A stretch of 64,000 nucleotides of DNA from Microplitis mediator. Taxonomy: Eukaryota > Arthropoda > Insecta > Hymenoptera > Braconidae. Position numbers and translations under genes: made by a program. This document shows positions 48,622 through 63,778 of this stretch, piece by piece. The notes beneath the pieces were generated by a model that did not search any database, had not been told where the DNA came from, and saw only the letters and a program-made list of their open reading frames with translations. Position 1 is the stretch's first letter. Each line of letters starts with the position of its first letter. The DNA is taken from the NCBI RefSeq assembly GCF_029852145.1, contig NC_079971.1, positions 9,789,697 through 9,853,696 of the forward strand, given 5' to 3'.

Positions 48622-50460
48622 TAAACAATTCGGGGATGAGAACTCAGCAAGCAACTACCGGGGGGTGTTACTGCTGAACAAGTGTTGGAAATCGGGTATT
48701 AAAGGCAAAATGCATAGAATAATTAGAGCTATATACAGAAGGACAGGAAATAAAATAATAACAAGGGAAGGAAAGAGCAACAACTTCAACACGTACAAGG
48801 GAGTGAGGCCAGGATGTCCGGTAAGCCCCACCCTATTCAATATCATGATAGACGACATCGACGAGGAACTAGAAAGGAGGAAAGAAGAGGGGTAGTGATA
48901 GGGAAAACAAAAATATTCATCAAGAAGTTTGCTGATGACCAAACGTTGGTGGCAGAGAGACCGGAAGAGCTACAGAGAATGTTGAAGACGATGGCAAAAT
49001 ACATGGCAAAGAACAAGTTGGAGATAAACGCGAACAAATCCAAAGTCATGATCTGTAGGAAGGGAGGAAGAAAAAGCAAAAAGAAAAGGTGGAGCATAAA
49101 CGGGCAGCAACTAGAAATGGTGGAAAATTACAAATACCTGGGATATTGGATCAACGCACGAAGGAAACCAGGTAAACACGTAACGGAGATGGCAAGAAAA
49201 ACACAGAGGGCAATAAACTGTACGTGGGGAATAATAAAGAGAGCAAAGATAAAAGGTCTGAAAAGAAGGCTGTACCTGTACGACACCCTGGTAAGAGCAG
49301 GTGGACTTTTCGGGGTGGAAATATGGGGCTGGAAAAAGAGGCAGCAAGTGGAAAGAGGGCAAAACATGGTAGTCAAGATGGCAATGGAAATTAATCAAAA
49401 CACACCTGAATGTGTTTGGCGACTGGAAGCAGGAAGGATAAGCGTGGAAATAGAGGCGAGAAAAAGGGCAGCAAAATACTTGATGGAAATAATAAAAATG
49501 GGAAAAGACAGATGGCCAAGAATATGCCTCCAAGAGGAAATGAGAAACGTGATGAATGGCAACCCATCGCCCTGGGTAAAAGAATTCAAGAGTGCAATAG
49601 AAGAAACAGGGGAAGGGGAACTCATTGGACGTAAGGGAAGGAAAAGAGGTAGAGAAAATAGCAAGCAAATTGAAGGAGGGGGTGAAAGTAAAGGTGGAAC
49701 AAGAGCTGCAACTAGACTGGGATAGAGTAGACAAATCCAAGTATAATGAATGGTACAAATATTGGAAGAAGGAAATAGGGGAAGAGAGATATTGGGAAGA
49801 TCCGGAACTGAAAGGAGAAGAGAAAGAGCAATGGGCAAGGATAAGGTGTGGAAATCTGGGAAAAACAAAGGAAAAAGGCCATCAGCAACTAGAGTGCAGA
49901 GTGTGCGGAGAAGAGGAAGAAAGCCTGGAACATATCTGGAGATGTGAGGAGACACACTCCAAAATTGATAAGGAAACGTCGGAAGCAATCAGGGGAAAAT
50001 TTAAAGCAGAAAAACGATCGGAACAAGCAAGAGAGGAACTAAGAATAATAGGAGAAGGCAAACCATGCAAGCAAATGATAAAATATACGAAAAAATTCGA
50101 GAAAATCGCAAAAGAAAGGGAAAAAAGCAAACCTAGCCAGAACAAAATAAAATAAGAGAAGCGAAGTGGAAAGAGAAAGTGTGGGGAAGAATCTATTCAG
50201 CTTGAGACTCAGACCGAGGTCAGAAGTCAAAAGTAGGAGTAAGCACTCAAATATATTTAATATATACCCAAGTAAATTAGGGAATTGAATTACTTAGACT
50301 AGTTGTAAGGAAAGAGTAATAAAGGTGATGTAAATAAGTGTAAATAAATGTATATATAAAGAGGAAAATATTATACTGTAAAAAACGGAAGTTGTACAGT
50401 GATTGGAAATAAAGAATAGTAAACAATGCGAAGTTTTGACACACTTTATTGGAGGTAATT
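48622..50460 (+). pseudogene. Non-LTR retrotransposon reverse-transcriptase relic
   Basis: Three consecutive frames encode parts of one polyprotein. The first (48608-48895) has NYRGVLLLN (RT domain 2) joined directly to GIKGKMHRIIRAIYRRTGNK and then GVRPGCPVSPTLFNIMIDD (domain 4); the region with the first catalytic Asp is missing, so there is an internal deletion. A one-base shift near 48888 leads to a frame (to 49725) with KKFADDQTLV, the YADD-type active site, and KYLGYWI. A second shift near 49625 leads to a frame (to 50155) with a zinc knuckle CRVCGEEEESLEHIWRC. The 3' tail is AT-rich to about 50460. Clade not resolved. Inactive. Confidence 0.85.
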
Positions 50461-51620
50461 TGTAAAAAATAAAATTGTGTGCAAAAAAGACACTCTAACA
50501 TTTTATGATAAGCCTGATAGTTTCACCGGAAAAGTAAAAAAATCTAGAAATTTGCTATAAATCTGGCTTTTAAGTTTAGAATAAATTAATTCTTGTAAAT
50601 AGCACGTTATAAATCGAATTTAATTATTTTTCCTAACTTATCACAACAACGCTAAACTTAACCAATAAACTCAGCATGTCATAAACAAAAATTAAAATGA
50701 TTATTATAATCACATGTTAAGCACATGATAAGCAAAAAATGTAAAAAATCACATAACATAAATTTTCATGTTTCAATTATTTGAAATCAATTTATTTATC
50801 ATTTAAAACCACAATGATAATTATTCAATAATGTAACGCTTATGAAATGAACAGGAGACACTGCGCAGAAAATCTAATGGCTGATTATCTGGCGAGGGAG
50901 CAAGTTTCAGCTACTTACACGAGGGAGCGTGTTTCAGGTTTCGCTGTCTCAAAATAGCCCGGAAAATTCAAATGTATTAAACTTAAAAGAAAAAAAAACT
51001 TAAAAAAATAGTTTTCTGATTGCTTTTAAGAGCTCGACATTCCCTCGCAGATTTGAATCACGGTGGAAACACGGTGGGTTTGTTCCATTTTACCACTGTG
51101 ATTCCACGGTGGCTTGACCACTGTGTATACACGGTGTTTCCACTGTGATTACGCGGTGGATACACCGTGGTGAAATAGCACAAAGCCACCGTGGAATCAC
51201 GGTGGATACACCGCGTAATCACAGTGGAAACACCGTGTATACACAGTGGTCAAGCCACCGTGGAATCACGGTGGATACACCGCGTAATCACAGTGGATAC
51301 ACTGTGCATACCCGGTGGTGAAATGGAACAAACCCACCGTGTAACCACGGTGGATCCACGGTGTTTACACTTCTACGGTGTTTCCACCGTGATTTAAATC
51401 TGCGAGGGTTGAAATGGAAATAACTAGAAAACAACGCGGAATTTCGCAAAACTTTATTCGTAATAATTTGGAAGGAATAAAATTACCTTCAAAAAAATTT
51501 TTATGACATTTTGTGATAAGACTGATAGTTTCGCGGGAAAAATAAAAAGATCTCAAAATTCACTATAAACTTGACTTTAAGCTCAAATAACTTTTGAACA
51601 GTTGGATTTTTAAAAAAATA
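50461..51620. repeat. Repeat flanking the retrotransposon, interrupted
   Basis: Copies of ACATTTTATGATAAGCCTGATAGTTTC (50499) and ACATTTTGTGATAAGACTGATAGTTTC (51508), each followed by a GGAAAA or GGGAAAA stretch, indicate a duplicated or inverted host repeat related to 48370-48620. The 367-bp element 51042-51408 is inserted in it. No gene seen. Confidence 0.5.
51042..51408. mobile_element. CCCTCGCAGATTTG element, copy 2, TT target duplication
   Basis: Same ends and same ACCGTG hairpin array as 33538-33984. Flanks are GAGCTCGACATT | element | TTGAAATGGAAATAACTAG. A related uninterrupted sequence near 48592 reads GAGCTTGACATCAAAATGGAAATAACTAG, consistent with one TT at the site. The other copy has TA flanks. 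Confidence 0.9.
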
Positions 51621-52672
51621 ATAAGAGACTTTTTTTGTATAGCGTTGAATTAACTACAACCATAATAATCTTGCATTAACATCGGTTTATTGGTTTGTGA
51701 GCTTTAAATTTTCTATACTTTCAATTTTTTGACACCATGAATAAATAAAAGTGAAAAAGTTAGTACATCAACTTTTTTGTGTCCATTTTTCTCATAGCAT
51801 TTCCAATTTAACCCATACCTGAATTGTAGTAGATTTTCTAAGATATGTTTATCTTATTTGTTAGTAGATTTAGCCATTTTTTCTAGCCTTTTATTTTTGA
51901 GTCCCAGATGGTAAAAGTTATTAAATTGTAGTAAAACTTTAAGTACTTGCCAAATTCACAGAAATACATTTTGATAATTGTATTCTACGGTGGCAGACAA
52001 AAAATTTACGGTAAGAATCCGGTAGGCTTACCGTAAAAGAATTTTATACCCATTTCGGAATTTTTGCGGTAGATTACCGTAACTTACCGTAATTTTACGT
52101 GAAAATTCGGTAGGATACCGCAATTTTACCGCAAAATTCGGTAGCAATACGGAATACTACGGTATTACGGTTTTTTACGGTAGTTTACGGTAATTTACCG
52201 TAAATTCACCGAAATTTCGGTTTTTTACCGTATTTCAGGTCCGCTAGGGTAACCTACAAAATAGATATACGCGCAAAAAGTGTTTGATGAAAAATGTCCT
52301 TCAGAAAAACATTTAAAGAATTATCTACGAGCCAAAAAAATGGGCGTTTACAAGAATTCTCAAATAATTCAATAAACGATTCTAATCTGTAGGATCCTCA
52401 GATTATTGACCCCCAATCATTACCCTGAATAAGAAAAGCAATTTAATCCATGCTAAGTGTATGTCTATATATTAGTCGATTAAAATTGTTTTGAATTATT
52501 TCAAATTGTTTTGAATCATTTCAAATAATTTTTCTTAATTAGAATACCAAACTTTAAAGTTAATGGTAAATGTCAATTGGATTATACAAAAAATGATAGT
52601 ATAAATAATAATATCAATAATAGTGGTGACAATAATGATCATGGTGATAAACAAGTTGAAGTGAATTTGAAG
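51621..52672. other. Mostly unassigned sequence, no gene
   Basis: Apart from the element at 51983-52249, nothing recognisable. The frame at 52577-52996 is AT-rich filler that runs into the retrotransposon 3' end antisense, so it is not supported. Confidence 0.45.
51983..52249. mobile_element. TTACGGTA-rich element with CCCTAGCGGACC end
   Basis: Right end ...TACCGTATTTCAGGTCCGCTAGGG; the left end (CTACGGTGGCAGACAAAAAA) is a diverged inverse. The interior is packed with TTACGGTAA, TTTACCGTA and CGGTAG words. Related to 44525-44783. Confidence 0.6.
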
Positions 52673-52695
52673 ATTATTATTATTATTATTATTAT
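52673..52695 (+). repeat. (ATT)n tract at the retrotransposon 3' side
   Basis: About seven to eight ATT units immediately next to the 3' end of the minus-strand retrotransposon. Read on the element strand this is (AAT)n. Confidence 0.9.
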
Positions 52696-56455
<3,760 letters not shown>

Positions 56456-56709
56456 CATTATTGTTATTATTATCATGAGTATTATTATCAAAACTAAATT
56501 ATTATTATTAATCATATTTAAATTATTATATAATTTTGAATGAATTATTTTCTTATAAATAATAAACAGTAAAAACCAAAAAATTTTTAAATATTAATTA
56601 TTATCAAGTAACCTCAATATCATCTTTAATTAGAGATAACTTTATTATATTATCTATCCGCTATCTGTTAGACATCAGGAAAATGTTATCTTTATGATAA
56701 ATTTTTGCC

Positions 56710-57770
56710 GACCGGGAATGACTTGAACGATCGACCTCGAAATTTAATCAGCTCTAGAACCTAATAGAATGCATCGATCGCCGCCTCAACCATCTGAATC
56801 GGTTAATGCGTTCAAGAGATATTGTTGGAGAAAGAAATGGTAAAAAACAAGTTTTTCCAAATATCTCCGAGGTGGCTGAACCAATCAATTTAAAATTTTA
56901 ATCAGCTCTAGAATTCAATAGAACGCGCCGATTGCTTCCTTAAACGTCAACATCGATTAATTAGCTTAAAAGATATCGACGTCGAAAAGTTAAAAAAAAA
57001 TCGGTCTATCGGTTAACCCTGCGGGCCAGCCCCAAAACTTCCCGCTGTTTTCGAGCTCGTTGAGCTCGAAAACATTATTGTGGATACATTTTCGAGCTCT
57101 TCGAGCTCGAAAATACTTTTGTATGCCATTGTTTTCTAAAAAAACATTTTTTAGCATTTCTATCTCCCACGATATCTCGCGAACGAATTAACCGATTTTG
57201 ATGGTTGAGGCAGCAATCGACGCGTTTTTTAAGTTCTAGAGCTGATTAGATTTTAAAATCGAATGATTCAATTTTTCTGTAGATATCTGAAAAAAAACGT
57301 TTTTCACTATTTTTTTAATCAACGATATCTCGTAAACGAATTGACCGATTAAGACGGTTGAGGTAGCAATCGACGTGTTTCATTGAGGTCTTGAGCTGAT
57401 AAAATTTTGGGAATGATTGGTTTTGTTGTTTCGACGATATTTGCAAAAAACCGTTTCCTACTGTTTCTTTCGTCGACGATATCTTTTGAGCGGATTATCT
57501 GATTGAGACGTTCTTGGTGGCAATCGAAAGCTTTTATCGAGTTCTAGAGCTGATTAGATTTTGGAATTGATCGATCCAACAGTTTTCACAATATCCAAAA
57601 AAAACGAAAAAAAAAAATTTTTTTTTTCGTATTTCTCAAATATCTCAGAGTTTATTTGACCAAATGGTTTAAAATTTTTTTTAAAATCTAAGTTCAGAAA
57701 ATATCTTTCGAATGCCGCAAGAACCATCTAAATCGGTTCATTCATCAAAAAGATATGAGAGGTTTACATC

Positions 57771-57801
<31 letters not shown>

Positions 57802-57814
57802 ATACATACATACA

Positions 57815-57904
<90 letters not shown>

Positions 57905-58050
57905 GACATCGCTCTGAAAATATCAGAAGAGCATCCTTGCACCTTCAAATATCGACATATGATAAAAACCCGGTTTTTGAAAATCGGGGTGAAACCAATA
58001 ACTTCCCGAATTTTTTGAAAATCGTCGATTTTCTCAGCGGGAAGTTAAAA
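56710..58050 (+). repeat. Composite repeat CR, another copy
   Basis: Modules at 56710-56990, then the CGGTTAACCCTGCGGGCCAG head (57003) with GAGCTC palindromes to about 57115, then modules with starts near 57180, 57330 and 57475 (spacing about 150 bp), a CA tract (57772-57900) and the tail to TCTCAGCGGGAAGTT (58044). Confidence 0.75.
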
Positions 58051-59474
58051 ATATATTTTATTTTAAAACTTCCTCTTCATAGTCTCCTTTGATCATGATA
58101 TAATATATAACGAAAACCATTTTACAATTCGCGACGGAGACTCGAATGAATCCGGTAAACCGTATACGGTCACCCACGTGTAATAAAAATTATAAATAAT
58201 AATAATAAATGTGACTTAAAATAATAATAGTTATATATTCATAAATAATGATATCAAATTATAAACAAATAGAATAAAGGTGTGCCTGAACCAGCTCTTC
58301 AGGCTGGGTTAGTGCATGAGGGCGCCAGCCCGTTTTTACAAAACGGACAAAAATAATAACAAATCAGGGGAGAGATCACGGGACCAAATTTCAAGCGAGA
58401 ATGTATGTACCAAGCGGAAAGACAACCGAATAAATATAATAAATAGAAATAATAAGGAATAAATATTACTAAAATATATTCAGGAAATAAACAAACAAAT
58501 GTTTGCTATCACTGGAATTCTTCTTCTACATATTCTATAAATATAAATCCAACAAAATATTTTTACATTACCAAGTATCATTTACTATACATTAATTCTT
58601 TACCATAAATTTTATTAAATATCAATATACTCATTACAGTCAAATAATAATAATAAAAATCAAATTAATTTAATTATCCACTGGGGAACCCAAATTACAA
58701 ATTTACTTATTATATTATACTCAATATCAAATTTATATGAATAAAAATACTAATCTTTTCATTATTTTAAATTATTCACTCTGGGGAGAGATAGACGCGG
58801 GAACTCAAAATATATTTGGCAACACTGGGTTGCATACCATCAAATTACAAAATAATTTTTACCCAGAGAAATTATGTTTTTTCTTCTATATTAATACAAC
58901 GAACCAAGTACGCTACACTTGTCTAATCTTTCAAGGAATTTATTAGACGCGTCTACGCACGTATACCAAACTCTGGGACATACGCCGAATATACTCAACT
59001 TATTATTATAAATAACTCAGGTTCAATTATTAAACAATTAAATATAGCGCCCAACTCTACCAAGGGTCCAGCGATAGCCGATGCAACAAATGATAATACA
59101 ATTGACTTACCGGCGTTGTGAATAATTTACTTCTGGAATCTTTCAACAATAAACAATATGCAAACTATATACTTTTAATTTAATATAACTAAATATTAGT
59201 TATCACCAAATTGACTTTCTTTAATATTTAATTACTTTTATTACGGCAATTAGGCCAGAATAATTTTACTTAAAAATCGCGGACAACAACACGTCCTACC
59301 TTTACAATAGCCCGGTCCTCTCTAATTAATATTGACGCGTCGATTTTCCGAGGGATGGGTATCACTCACGTGTTATCCCCTCTAATGACCTCGGACCCGA
59401 AATTATCAACTAAAATAAAATATTTAAACATATTACCCGACCTGAGTTTTATGATAATAATAAATTAAATAATA
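58051..59474. other. Unassigned, possibly LTR-derived sequence
   Basis: Contains moderately GC-rich islands (CAGCTCTTCAGGCTGGGTTA at 58290; CGGACAACAACACGTCC at 59280; TTTCCGAGGGATGGGTATC at 59345) separated by AT-rich spacers, the look of a degraded retroelement LTR. It continues beyond the foldback insertion to about 61577. No LTR ends or primer-binding site could be fixed. Confidence 0.35.
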
Positions 59475-61262
59475 CACTTATCCAAAAAATTAAAGGAACA
59501 AGAAAATTTTATAAATTTTTTAGTGATTTTTGGAAGGCTGTATTTTCGTGAAAAATGATCGTATCGAAAAATAAAAAAAGCAAATTGAAGCTTGAAATCT
59601 CTAGTTTGAAGATCTTTCAGCAAAATATTTTTTTGAGCCACGGTTTTTGCGAAATCATAAGAAAAAGGTTGAGACAAAATTTTTCTAAATTTTTTGGTTT
59701 CGTTTTTTAGGTCTACGGGGCCGGGAAAAATTTTTTAAAAAAAACGAATTCATGGCTTGTTTAGGAAATTTATTCAGCTATAATTTACTTTTTTTTTGTT
59801 TCTCTGTACGACAATTTGCTGCTGAGATATCAGCCTTCAAATCAAAAAGGATCCTTTTGTCTTTGATTATTGATATCTCAGCAAGAAATGGTCAACCAGT
59901 AATTTAAAGGGCAGTTTAATAAACTTGAATAAATCCCCTACAAGCTCCATTTTTGATTTTTTAAAAAAAAAATTTTTTTTTCATCCTTGACATCCATTTG
60001 AAAACCTTTAAAAAATGGCCATTTTCTGGGTTTTTAGTCGACTCATCGCTACTCTGCAAATATTGATGAAAAAAATAATGTTGCCAGGTAATTTTACAGC
60101 TTAATGTACCCCCAAAAACCCTGGAAATTTTCAGATTTATCCATTGAACCGTTTGTCCGGTCCGATTGCTCAAAGTTTTACAAAACAATTAAAGGAACAA
60201 GTTGTGTTCCTTAAGCCGTGTAATCGTTATCAAAATAAAAAAATCAATTTTTTTCGGATTTCCTTTCATTTTTGCGTTAGTTATTCAGTAAATGTAAGGT
60301 AAAGAGGAAAAAAAAAAATTTTTCCGAAAAACGAGACCAAACAAGAATTTTTTCCAATTTTTTTTTTTTACGTTTTATTCGGGGGGTTATTTTTTTTTTT
60401 TCGTTTTACGGAAAAAAATTTTTTTTTTCCTTTACCTTACATTTACTGAATAACTAATGCAAAAATGAAAAAAAATCCGAAAAAAATTGATTTTTTCATT
60501 TTGATAACGATTACACGGCTTAAGGAACACAACTTGTTCCTTTAATTGTTTTGTAAAACTTTGAGCAATCGGACCGGACAAACGGTTCAATGGATAAATC
60601 TGAAAATTTCCAGGGTTTTTGGGGGTACATTAAGCTGTAAAATTACCTGGCAACATTATTTTTTTCATCAATATTTGCAGAGTAGCGATGAGTCGACTAA
60701 AAACCCAGAAAATGGCCATTTTTTAAAGGTTTTTCAAATGGATGTCAAGGATGAAAAAAAAATTTTTTTTTGAAAAAATCAAAAATGGAGCTTGTAGGGG
60801 ATTTATTCAAGTTTATTAAACTGCCCTTTAAATTACTGGTTGACCATTTCTTGCTGAGATATCAATAATCAAAGACAAAAGGATCCTTTTTGATTTGAAG
60901 GCTGATATCTCAGCAGCAAATTGTCGTACAGAGAAACAAAAAAAAAAGTAAATTATAGCTGAATAAATTTCCTAAACAAGCTATGAATTCGTTTTTTTTA
61001 AAAAATTTTTCCCGGCCCCGTAGACCTAAAAAACGAAACCAAAAAATTTAGAAAAATTTTGTCTCAACCTTTTTCTTATGATTTCGCAAAAACCGTGGCT
61101 CAAAAAAATATTTTGCTGAAAGATCTTCAAACTAGAGATTTCAAGCTTCAATTTGCTTTTTTTATTTTTTCGATACGATCATTTTTCACGAAAGTACAGC
61201 CTTCCAAAAATCACTAAAAAATTTATAAAATTTTCTTGTTCCTTTAATTTTTTGGATAAGTG
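59475..61262. mobile_element. 1.8-kb head-to-head foldback element, TA duplication
   Basis: Starts CACTTATCCAAAAAATTAAA and ends with the exact inverse, flanked by TA. Arms of about 855-865 bp are nearly identical (59475 to about 60331 and about 60398 to 61262), with a short non-inverted centre. Each arm is collinear with most of the monomer 35096-36023. The same short open frame therefore occurs once on each strand (59961-60188 minus and 60546-60773 plus); it is not evidence for a gene. Tc1/mariner-like ends. Confidence 0.92.
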
Positions 61263-61577
61263 TATTATCTATCAATATTTATAAACATAATCATAATTAA
61301 CCCTTAAAACAATAAAATAATAATTATTTCAGTGCATTACGTTGCAGGAGGGATTTATTGATTTTTATCCCTACTATATCGACTTACTCTTCCTTCGGTC
61401 GATATTTTTATACAATATATACGCGCACGGGTGCTACTAACTGAAATGAAAATATCGATTAAGTACATAAAATTCAAAATAATTATCAAAACATAAACAG
61501 AATAAACAATAATTCCAATAAATCATAAATAAATCATAATTAAATAATTAATCAAAATAATATAAACACTTCAATAA
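61263..61577. other. Continuation of the unassigned possibly LTR-derived sequence
   Basis: AT-rich, with a GC-richer patch near 61340-61440 (GTTGCAGGAGGGATTTATTG; CTTCCTTCGGTCGATATTTT). It would join 59474 if the foldback element were absent. No gene. Confidence 0.35.
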
Positions 61578-62354
61578 CCCTGGAAAAAAAGTTCTTATAT
61601 GATCATACATAAATCATATAAAAGTGGCTCATTTAAAATCATATAAAGTCTTATCATGAAATTAGTCCTATAAAAACTTATATGACTTTATAAAATCTTA
61701 TATAATTATATAAAGTTGTATATACCCGGGAAAAAATGATTTTATTTAATCATATATACAATAACTTATATATTACTTGATCTCAAAATTGGCAGGATCT
61801 GATGATATATAATTATATATCATCATGCATGAATAAAAAAAAAAAAAAAAAAAAAAATCTTTCGGTTAACTGCTATTTTGCCAAGGGGTCACCCATCCAA
61901 CTAATGTCCTACCTCAATGCTGCTCAACTTTGATTATCGCTTGATTGCCGTCTGCTTCTCTAGTCTGCTTTACCCTTATAAGTATTTAACAATCTATAGC
62001 ATTACTTAAATTAAATGATCAAATTGATTCATCCTACATAAATAATGCACCAAATATGATCAAATTTTATCACATTTGTGTTCTATATCAAATTACAAGT
62101 TTCTTTAAGATAACCTGCTTATAAGACCATAGAAATTTATATATAAGAATCATAAAACTAAATAAACTTTTACATAATCATATATGATTTTATATGACCG
62201 TATCAAACTCTTTTGTAATCATAAAAATTTATTCATAACTTCATATAAAATCACATAAATTTGTATTAATTATCTGAATTCTTAGAAGAATTTCATAAGG
62301 TCATATAAGATTTTATAAGATCATATATGATCATACATGATTATGTATAACCAT
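61578..62354. mobile_element. CCC-ended element starts (CCCTGGAAAA and CCCGGGAAAA)
   Basis: One left end CCCTGGAAAAAAAGTTCTTA at 61578 and a second, CCCGGGAAAAAATGATTTTA, at 61725, each followed by ATATGATCATA-type subterminal words. The second is collinear with 8265-8845. Words of the same type return at 62160-62350, but no right-hand GGG end is found before the solo LTR at 62355. It contains the 5S-derived module. Confidence 0.6.
61866..61974 (-). ncRNA. 5S rRNA-derived module inside an element
   Basis: On the minus strand AAAGTTGAGCAGCATTGAGG matches the 5S box A region (AAATTAAGCAGCGTCGGG from recall), and GGATGGGTGACCCCTTGG matches box C (GATGGGGGACCGCTTGGG). The 59 bases from CGATAATC to CCCCTTGG align without gaps to the corresponding part of arthropod 5S rRNA, about two-thirds identical by eye. 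The ends are degenerate, so this is a 5S-derived module or pseudogene, not a working 5S gene. Confidence 0.8.
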
Positions 62355-63758
62355 TGTGACGTAACATTGCCGAGGGGATGGAGTTGAAGGTTGGAGTACG
62401 TGGGAGTCTGTGTGCTAGAGAGAGATAATGTGAGTATGTGTGTCGAGTTGAGGGTAGTGAATAGTGAGCTGAGTATATGGAGTATAAATGTGTATGATCA
62501 GTTAAGTGTGGGATAGAGTACGTGTATGATATGGGGTATGTTTCTTGAGTGTCTGTGTGATGGAGCGTGGATTTAACGGGGGATGTCTAGCTGTGTCGCG
62601 GATAGTGGCCAAGATAACGTGCCTCCCGACCAGTGATGACGACTAGGCCCAGGCTTAGCCCTCGGGGTTGACGTGGTGATCACGGAGGTGCGACTGAGAT
62701 GTCGCCGCCCCTTCGTGGTGATACCCGGAGTTAGCTGGGGTACGTGTACGGTCATTGGGGGGATGGCAGGCCTCGTTTGCGATGCTCGAGGAAGCCAACA
62801 ATGCGCTAATTTCGGATATCACGGGGAGTGATATTACGGGAAGGCCCGTGAGTCCACGGCTTGTATGTTTGTGAAGGTAAGAATGGATGGAGAAGCGAGA
62901 ATGTAGGATTGAAAGAGATGGAGTAGAGTAAGCGAGTTAGAGTGGGAGATTATCGTGAAACAGTTGTGCGAGTATCGTCGAGGAAGAAAGTTGAGACCTG
63001 GCGTCGCTCGTGTACGAGTCGACCCAGTAGTCGAGTTTGGAGTCTTGGAGTAAGCGGTAGTGAGTCGGAGAGTCGCCATGGTGGACCTCGACCACCACCC
63101 TAGACTTTCGTCGTTTTGGAGCCTGTAGCCCTGTGTATGGTGCTCTTGGAGCCGTCTGTCGCATTAATTAATTATCGTGAATTATCGCATTAATTATTTA
63201 TATTTTATTTTATATCTTTTAGTAGTGTATTAAGTTTGTGATTCGTCGTCGTCAAGAGGTTCCCGATGTCTTACCCAGGTATTTATTTGCGTGATGGACC
63301 AAGAGTATTGGACCGCGGGTCTTTTGGGCCCTCCGCGTCGCTCTCGCGTTATCTTTATTACATTTTATTCAGTTTTGTTTTGTTATTTTACGTTTTTCCT
63401 ATTAGTTAATTAATCGGCTTCTTTCGCATTGAAAGAACCACGACCCTCTCTCCACAACCTAGCATACTGAGCGCACCAGTACATGCCGCTACCACCGGTC
63501 ATGTCTCTCATCTCCGAAGGGTATAGTTTATAGGTTTTAATTTACGTGTACGTTTAGACCGGTTGCCGATACCGGGGAAATAAAAGTCGGCTGGCGCCCG
63601 TCAGGATCTGGAGGAGATGAGAGGGGTGATTGGTGGGCGAAGTGTAACGTAGCCCGATTTTGAGTAATTTGAGTTTTGAGTTTTGGAGTAAATTTATCGA
63701 GTAAAAAGTGTTGAGTAATTATTGGGTTTAATTGAGTTTTAAGAAATATTACGTTACA
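62355..63758. mobile_element. Solo LTR, 1.4 kb, 4-bp target duplication
   Basis: Starts TGTGACGTAACATTGCCGAG and ends ...AAATATTACGTTACA (TG...CA, short inverted ends TGTRACGTAA), with CCAT at 62351-62354 and 63759-63762. Much more GC-balanced than its surroundings, with an AATAAA-like GGGAAATAAAAGTCGG at 63576. No internal gag-pol, so a solo LTR left by recombination is the simplest reading. Open frames of 60-80 codons inside have no recognisable domain. Confidence 0.75.
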
Positions 63759-63778
63759 CCATATAAAACGTGCTCTTG

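Noticed and set aside
49111..49988. Long minus-strand open frames over the plus-strand retrotransposon
   Set aside because: They are antisense to the recognisable FADD-type RT and zinc-knuckle coding strand, and their own products show no motifs.
59961..60773. Identical 75-codon frames on opposite strands
   Set aside because: They arise because the arms of the foldback element are identical; no protein family or start context supports a gene.
61866..61974. Functional 5S rRNA gene
   Set aside because: Only the promoter-bearing middle aligns well; the two ends that should pair with each other do not.
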